From Macrocystis pyrifera (taxonomy: Eukaryota; Sar; Phaeophyceae; Laminariales; Laminariaceae), in the NCBI GenBank assembly GCA_031763025.1, contig JASSKH010000001.1:19817142-19881141 (forward strand): 64,000 bases of DNA. Reading direction: 5' to 3'. The notes under the pieces were generated by a model, which was not told where the DNA came from, ran no database searches, and saw only the letters and a program-made list of their open reading frames with translations. Numbering within the stretch: position 1 is the first letter of the stretch; each line of letters starts with the position of its first letter. Positions 60,101 through 64,000 of the stretch are shown here, piece by piece. A program made the translations under genes and the position numbers.

Positions 60101-62400
60101 GTAATTTTTACTAATCTTAAGTTTTTTTTCACCATACTAAAACCAAGTAATTTCGTGCCCACCATACTAAAACCAAATAATTTCAGTATGACCATACTAA
60201 AATCAAGTCATTTTTTCGACCATGATAAAATCGAGTAATTTTTGCTAATATAAAGTTTTTTTTACACCATACTAAAACCAAGTAATTCCGTGCCCACCAT
60301 ACTAAAAAAACTAAGTAATTTCTGAATGACCATACTGAAATAAAGTCAATTTTTTCGGCTATGATAAAATCGAGTAATTTTTACTAATATTAAGTTTTTT
60401 TTTCACCATACTTAAACCAAGTAATTTCGTGCCCACCATACTAAAACCAAGTAATTTCAGAATGACAACACTAAAATCAAGTCATTTTTTTCGACCATAA
60501 TAAAATCGAGTTACTTTTACTACTAACAAGTTTTTTTTTTTACCATACTAAAACCAAGTAATAATTTGGTGGTGCCCACCATACTAAAACCAAGTAATTT
60601 CAGAATGACCATACTAAAATCAAGTCATTTTTTTCGACCATGATAAAATCGAGTTATTTTTACTACTAACAAGTTTTTTTTCACCATACTAAAACCAAGT
60701 AATTTCGTGCCCACCATACTAAAACCAAGTAATTTCAGAATGACCACACTAAAATCAAATCATTTTTTCGACCATGATAAAATCGAGTTATTTTTACTAC
60801 TAATAATTTTTTTTCACCATACTAAAACCAAGTAATTTCGTGCCCACCGTACTAAAACTAAGTAATTTCAGAAATATCATATTGAAATCAAGTCATTTTT
60901 TTCGACCATGATAAAATCGAGTTATTTTTACTAATATCAAGTTTTTTTTCACTATACCAAAACCAAGTTATTTCGTGCCAACCATACTAAAACCAAGTAA
61001 TATCGTGCCCACCATACCAAAATCAAGTCATTTTTTTCGACCATGATAAAATCGAGTTATTTTTAATAATGTCAAGTTTTTTTTTTCGCCATACTAAAAC
61101 CAAGTATTTTCTTGCCCACCTTCCTATAACCCTAGTAATTTCAGAATGACCATACTAAAATCAAGTCATTTTTTCGACCATGATAAAATCGAGTTATTTT
61201 TATCGATTATACTAATATCAAGTTTTCTTTTCACCATAGTAAAACCAAGTCATTTCGTGCCCACCATACTAAAACCAAGTAATTTCACAATGACCATACT
61301 AAAATGAAGTCATTTTCGACCATGATAAAATCGAGTTATTTTTATCGATTATACTAATATCAAGTTTTCTTTTCACCATACTAAAACCAAGTAATTTCAA
61401 AACGACCACACTAAAATCAAGTCATTTTTTTCGACCACGATAAAGTCGAGTTGTTTTTACTAATATTAAGTTTTTTTTCACCATACTTAAACCAAGTAAT
61501 CTCGTGCCCACCATACTAAAACCTAGTAATTTCAGAATGACCATACTAAAATCAAGTAATATTTTTCGACCATGATGAAATCGAGTTATTTTCACTATTT
61601 TCAAGTTTTTCTTCACCATACTAAAACCAAGTAATTTCGTGCCCACCATACTAAAACCAAGTAATTTCAGAATGACCATACTAACATCAAGTCAGTTTTT
61701 TCGACCATGATGAAATTGGGTTATTTTTATCGATTATACCAATATTAAGTTTTTTTTCAACATACTAAAACCAAGTCATTTCGTGCCTACCATACTAAAA
61801 CCAAGTAATTTCAGAATGACCGTACTAAAATCAAGTATTTTTTTCGACCATGATGAAATCGAGTTATTTTTATCGATTATACTAATATTTAGTTTTTTTT
61901 TCACCATACTAAAACCAAGTCATTTCGTACCCACCATACTAAAACCAAGTAATTTCAGACTGACCGTACTAAAATCAAGTCATTTTTTCGACCATGATAA
62001 AAACGATTTTTTTTATCGACAACACTAAAGTCAAGTTTTTTTAACCATAGTAAAACCAAGTCATTTCGCCCCCACCATACTAAAAACAAGTCATTTGAGA
62101 ATGCCCATACATTTTTCGCGCCCACTGTACTAAAGCCAAGTAATTTCAGGACGAGCATGCTAAAATCAAATCTTTTTTTTCACCGTGATAAAATCGAGTT
62201 TTTTTTATCGACAACGTTTTTTCTCACGATGCTAAGACCAAGTCATTTCGTGCCCACCATGCTAAAACCAAGATATTCAGAATAACCATACTAAAAGCAA
62301 GTCATTTCAGTTGACAACAATACTCAAACCAAGTCATATACACCCGACTACACTAAAATGCTTGTTTCGACCCCACCATACTAAAATCGAGGTGTTTATA
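60101..62400 (+). repeat. Higher-order satellite, ~135-145-bp composite unit
   Basis: Each unit strings together four or five variants of the 30-bp motif: CACCATACTAAAACCAAGTA, TTTCGTGCCCACCATACTAA, TTTCAGAATGACCATACTAA, TTTTTTCGACCATGATAAAA and TTTTACTAATATCAAGTTTT. The GTGCCCACC landmark recurs at 60155, 60290, 60429, 60573, 60706 and so on. The last units (62.0-62.4 kb) are diverged. Confidence 0.85.
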
Positions 62401-62409
62401 CCCCACCAT

Positions 62410-62754
62410 ATCACTAGTAATTGGTGGTAATGAGGCGCGACCTCAGTAATACCTGCAGTAGTCATATCTGCGATGCATCATGCTGGGCGAATACGGATTA
62501 TTCTGTTTTGTGCTGAACCAACACGAACGAACATCTACTGCTTGTTGCTGCTGTGTATTACCGACTACCTATACGCCGTCGTTGGTGAATCTCAATAATA
62601 TCGTAAATGTTCTTGGCCTCTTCTGCTCTTGATATATGAAAAACACAGCAGCAGCAGTACGCACACACCTGTTCTGTTGTTGAGTTTGTCGTGTGTATCC
62701 TGGTTTCCACCTCGAAATCCGGCATAATAATTTGAAGCCGAAAAATATGCACTG
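62410..62754. other. Nothing recognised
   Basis: Short unique stretch between satellite and core repeat; an AGCAGCAGCAG tract lies at 62647. Confidence 0.3.
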
Positions 62755-62850
62755 CTGTGACCACAGAACTTGTATTCGTATCGTATCTCTCGGGGATTCA
62801 AGAATCGGCACGGACAATGCCGACGGGTAGAAAGAACAAGAACACACACA
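62755..62850 (+). repeat. Core repeat copy, partly deleted, ending in (AC)n
   Basis: CTGTGACCACAGAACTTGTA, GAATCGGCACGGACA, GCCGACGGGTAGAAAGAACA, then AGAACACACACACC. The GGTTGTGCTGGATGT segment is missing. Confidence 0.6.
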
Positions 62851-62859
62851 CCTCACATG

Positions 62860-63639
62860 TTTTTTCCAACAGTGTTTTCTGGTTGAAATTCAGAATAATT
62901 TGAAGACGAAAAATCTGCATCTGAAATGTTTTGTCCAACAGACTCACAGAAAGGGCTTCTTTCTCGCAGCAGGTGCCACCACTACTTGCTATTTGTACTG
63001 ACATATACTTACACATCTACAGCAGCAGTGTTTCTCCAGCAAGAAAACAGCAGCAGCAGTAGCAGCAGTAGCAGCAGTAGGACGCACGAGGCCAGGGTCA
63101 GCGTCGCTGTACGCTCGACTTGTCAATCTAACCCTTGAACCCTTTGTACACGTACTCGATTTTGTCCCGCGTTGGTTCCGAACTCGAAATTTGGCATAAT
63201 TTGCAGACGAAAAATCTGCACCCGACATGCTCTGTCCAGGAGAGAGAAATACCAATGGTACTCGTAGCAGGTACTGTGAACGAACTACCACCGCACCAGC
63301 ACGACGAGGAGGTCTCTTTTGTGTGTGCGCGCGCACAGAGCCCGCCGGGACTGGATTCGGTGCGGTGTGCGTCGAGAGCGGTGGTCAAACGTTGCCCAAA
63401 AAAATGTTGAATCACACACACCCACACATCCACACACACATAGAAAGAAACTCAAACCAAGGCATCCTACGCTCGTATCCCAGCCGCTATGAAGAGTCTT
63501 TTGTTTTCCTGGAATCCAAGAAAAAAAAAGGCTCGCACGCTCTGCGCCTCATTATAATCAAGTCATTGTTGCTGTCACTACTAGAATCCACTAATTTAAT
63601 TTATCAATACTATAACCAAGTAATTCCAGACCGACTATT
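62860..63639. other. No supported gene; small repeats
   Basis: (CAG)n/(CAGTAG)n at 63043-63080 and (CACA)n at 63414-63440. The block GAAATTCAGAATAATTTGAA GACGAAAAATCTGCA (62895) is partly repeated at 63185 (GAAATTTGGCATAATTTGCA GACGAAAAATCTGCA), and a third version (CGAAATCCGGCATAATAATT TGAAGCCGAAAAATATGCA) lies at 62712: three diverged copies spaced by repeats. Confidence 0.45.
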
Positions 63640-63840
63640 TTACCAAGACGCCTGTGTTCACACTCTCTCGGACACCTCGTTTCACGAGCTCATTGGGGTG
63701 TAGACGCCAGGCGATTTTTAGAGGGTCATGTACCAGATGTTTTCTGCTTCGTGCTGACGCCCGTGTTCACACTCTCTCGGACACCTCGTGTCACGAGCTC
63801 ATTGCGGCGTAGTCACAAGGTGATTGTTGGAGGATACTGC
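63640..63840. repeat. Direct duplication, two ~70-bp copies
   Basis: GACGCC(T/C)GTGTTCACACTCT CTCGGACACCTCGT(T/G)TCA CGAGCTCATTG(G/C)GG occurs at about 63649 and 63758. The flanking CAGGCGATTTTTAGAGG and AAGGTGATTGTTGGAGG also correspond. Confidence 0.8.
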
Positions 63841-64000
63841 CGGTGGGGCTAGCTGCTACTCATTCGGACGACCCGCCAAATATAATTCAAAACTATGGTC
63901 GCTTCGCCATGCTTCCAATCCCTGCTATTTGTCATATCTACCTAACTTAGGGATAGGAATAATAGTCGTGGAGAACCGCCCTTCTTCCAGGTGGTACTCT

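Overview
This window is nuclear DNA from a eukaryote. It has sparse, intron-split genes with GT...AG junctions, a Ty3-type retrotransposon with a chromodomain, tRNA-derived SINEs, non-LTR remnants, MITE-like elements and a (TTAGGG)n array. The TTAGGG repeat, the gene style and a leishmanolysin-like/EGF secreted protease fit a stramenopile alga, possibly a brown alga. That placement is inference; no rRNA or organelle marker is present.

Layout. 0-2.2 kb: a gene cut by the left edge (minus) and a small spliced gene (plus). 6.2-7.1 kb: exons of a minus-strand gene. 8.3-9.1 kb: an 865-bp MITE. 10.2-15.0 kb: the best-supported host gene, a minus-strand gene of at least seven phase-compatible exons encoding signal peptide, Cys-rich N-terminus, EGF-like module and a zinc metallopeptidase with HEMGH. 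Its introns hold small tandem duplications and a triplicated Pro/Thr-rich module. 15.5-20.3 kb: a LINE fragment, two short palindromic elements, weak plus-strand exons and two tandem-duplicated tracts. 22.4-25.8 kb: a probable minus-strand gene with a duplicated exon, then a second copy of the 865-bp MITE carrying a SINE. 28-41 kb: a repeat-dense zone with five of the six SINEs, most copies of a dispersed ~115-bp repeat, LINE tails, an OTU-domain relic and a (CAG)n-rich satellite.

41.7-52.1 kb: a decayed Ty3/chromovirus-like retrotransposon on the minus strand. Order: repeat-bearing Gag, CCHC Gag, Ser/Pro-rich spacer, a NADAR (YbiA-like) domain, aspartic protease, reverse transcriptase, RNase H, a linker with internal tandem repeats, then an intact DD35E integrase ORF with GPY/F motif, chromodomain and a Tudor-like tail. 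The NADAR domain ahead of the protease is the most unusual feature of the window. 52.5-64 kb: a BED-finger transposase relic, a CCGTCCCG minisatellite, a 534-bp (TATG)n tract, an interstitial telomeric array, and a 30-bp satellite grading into a ~135-145-bp higher-order satellite.

Most of the sequence is repeats or carries no recognisable signal. Exon calls rest on reading frame plus splice signals only and need transcript evidence.
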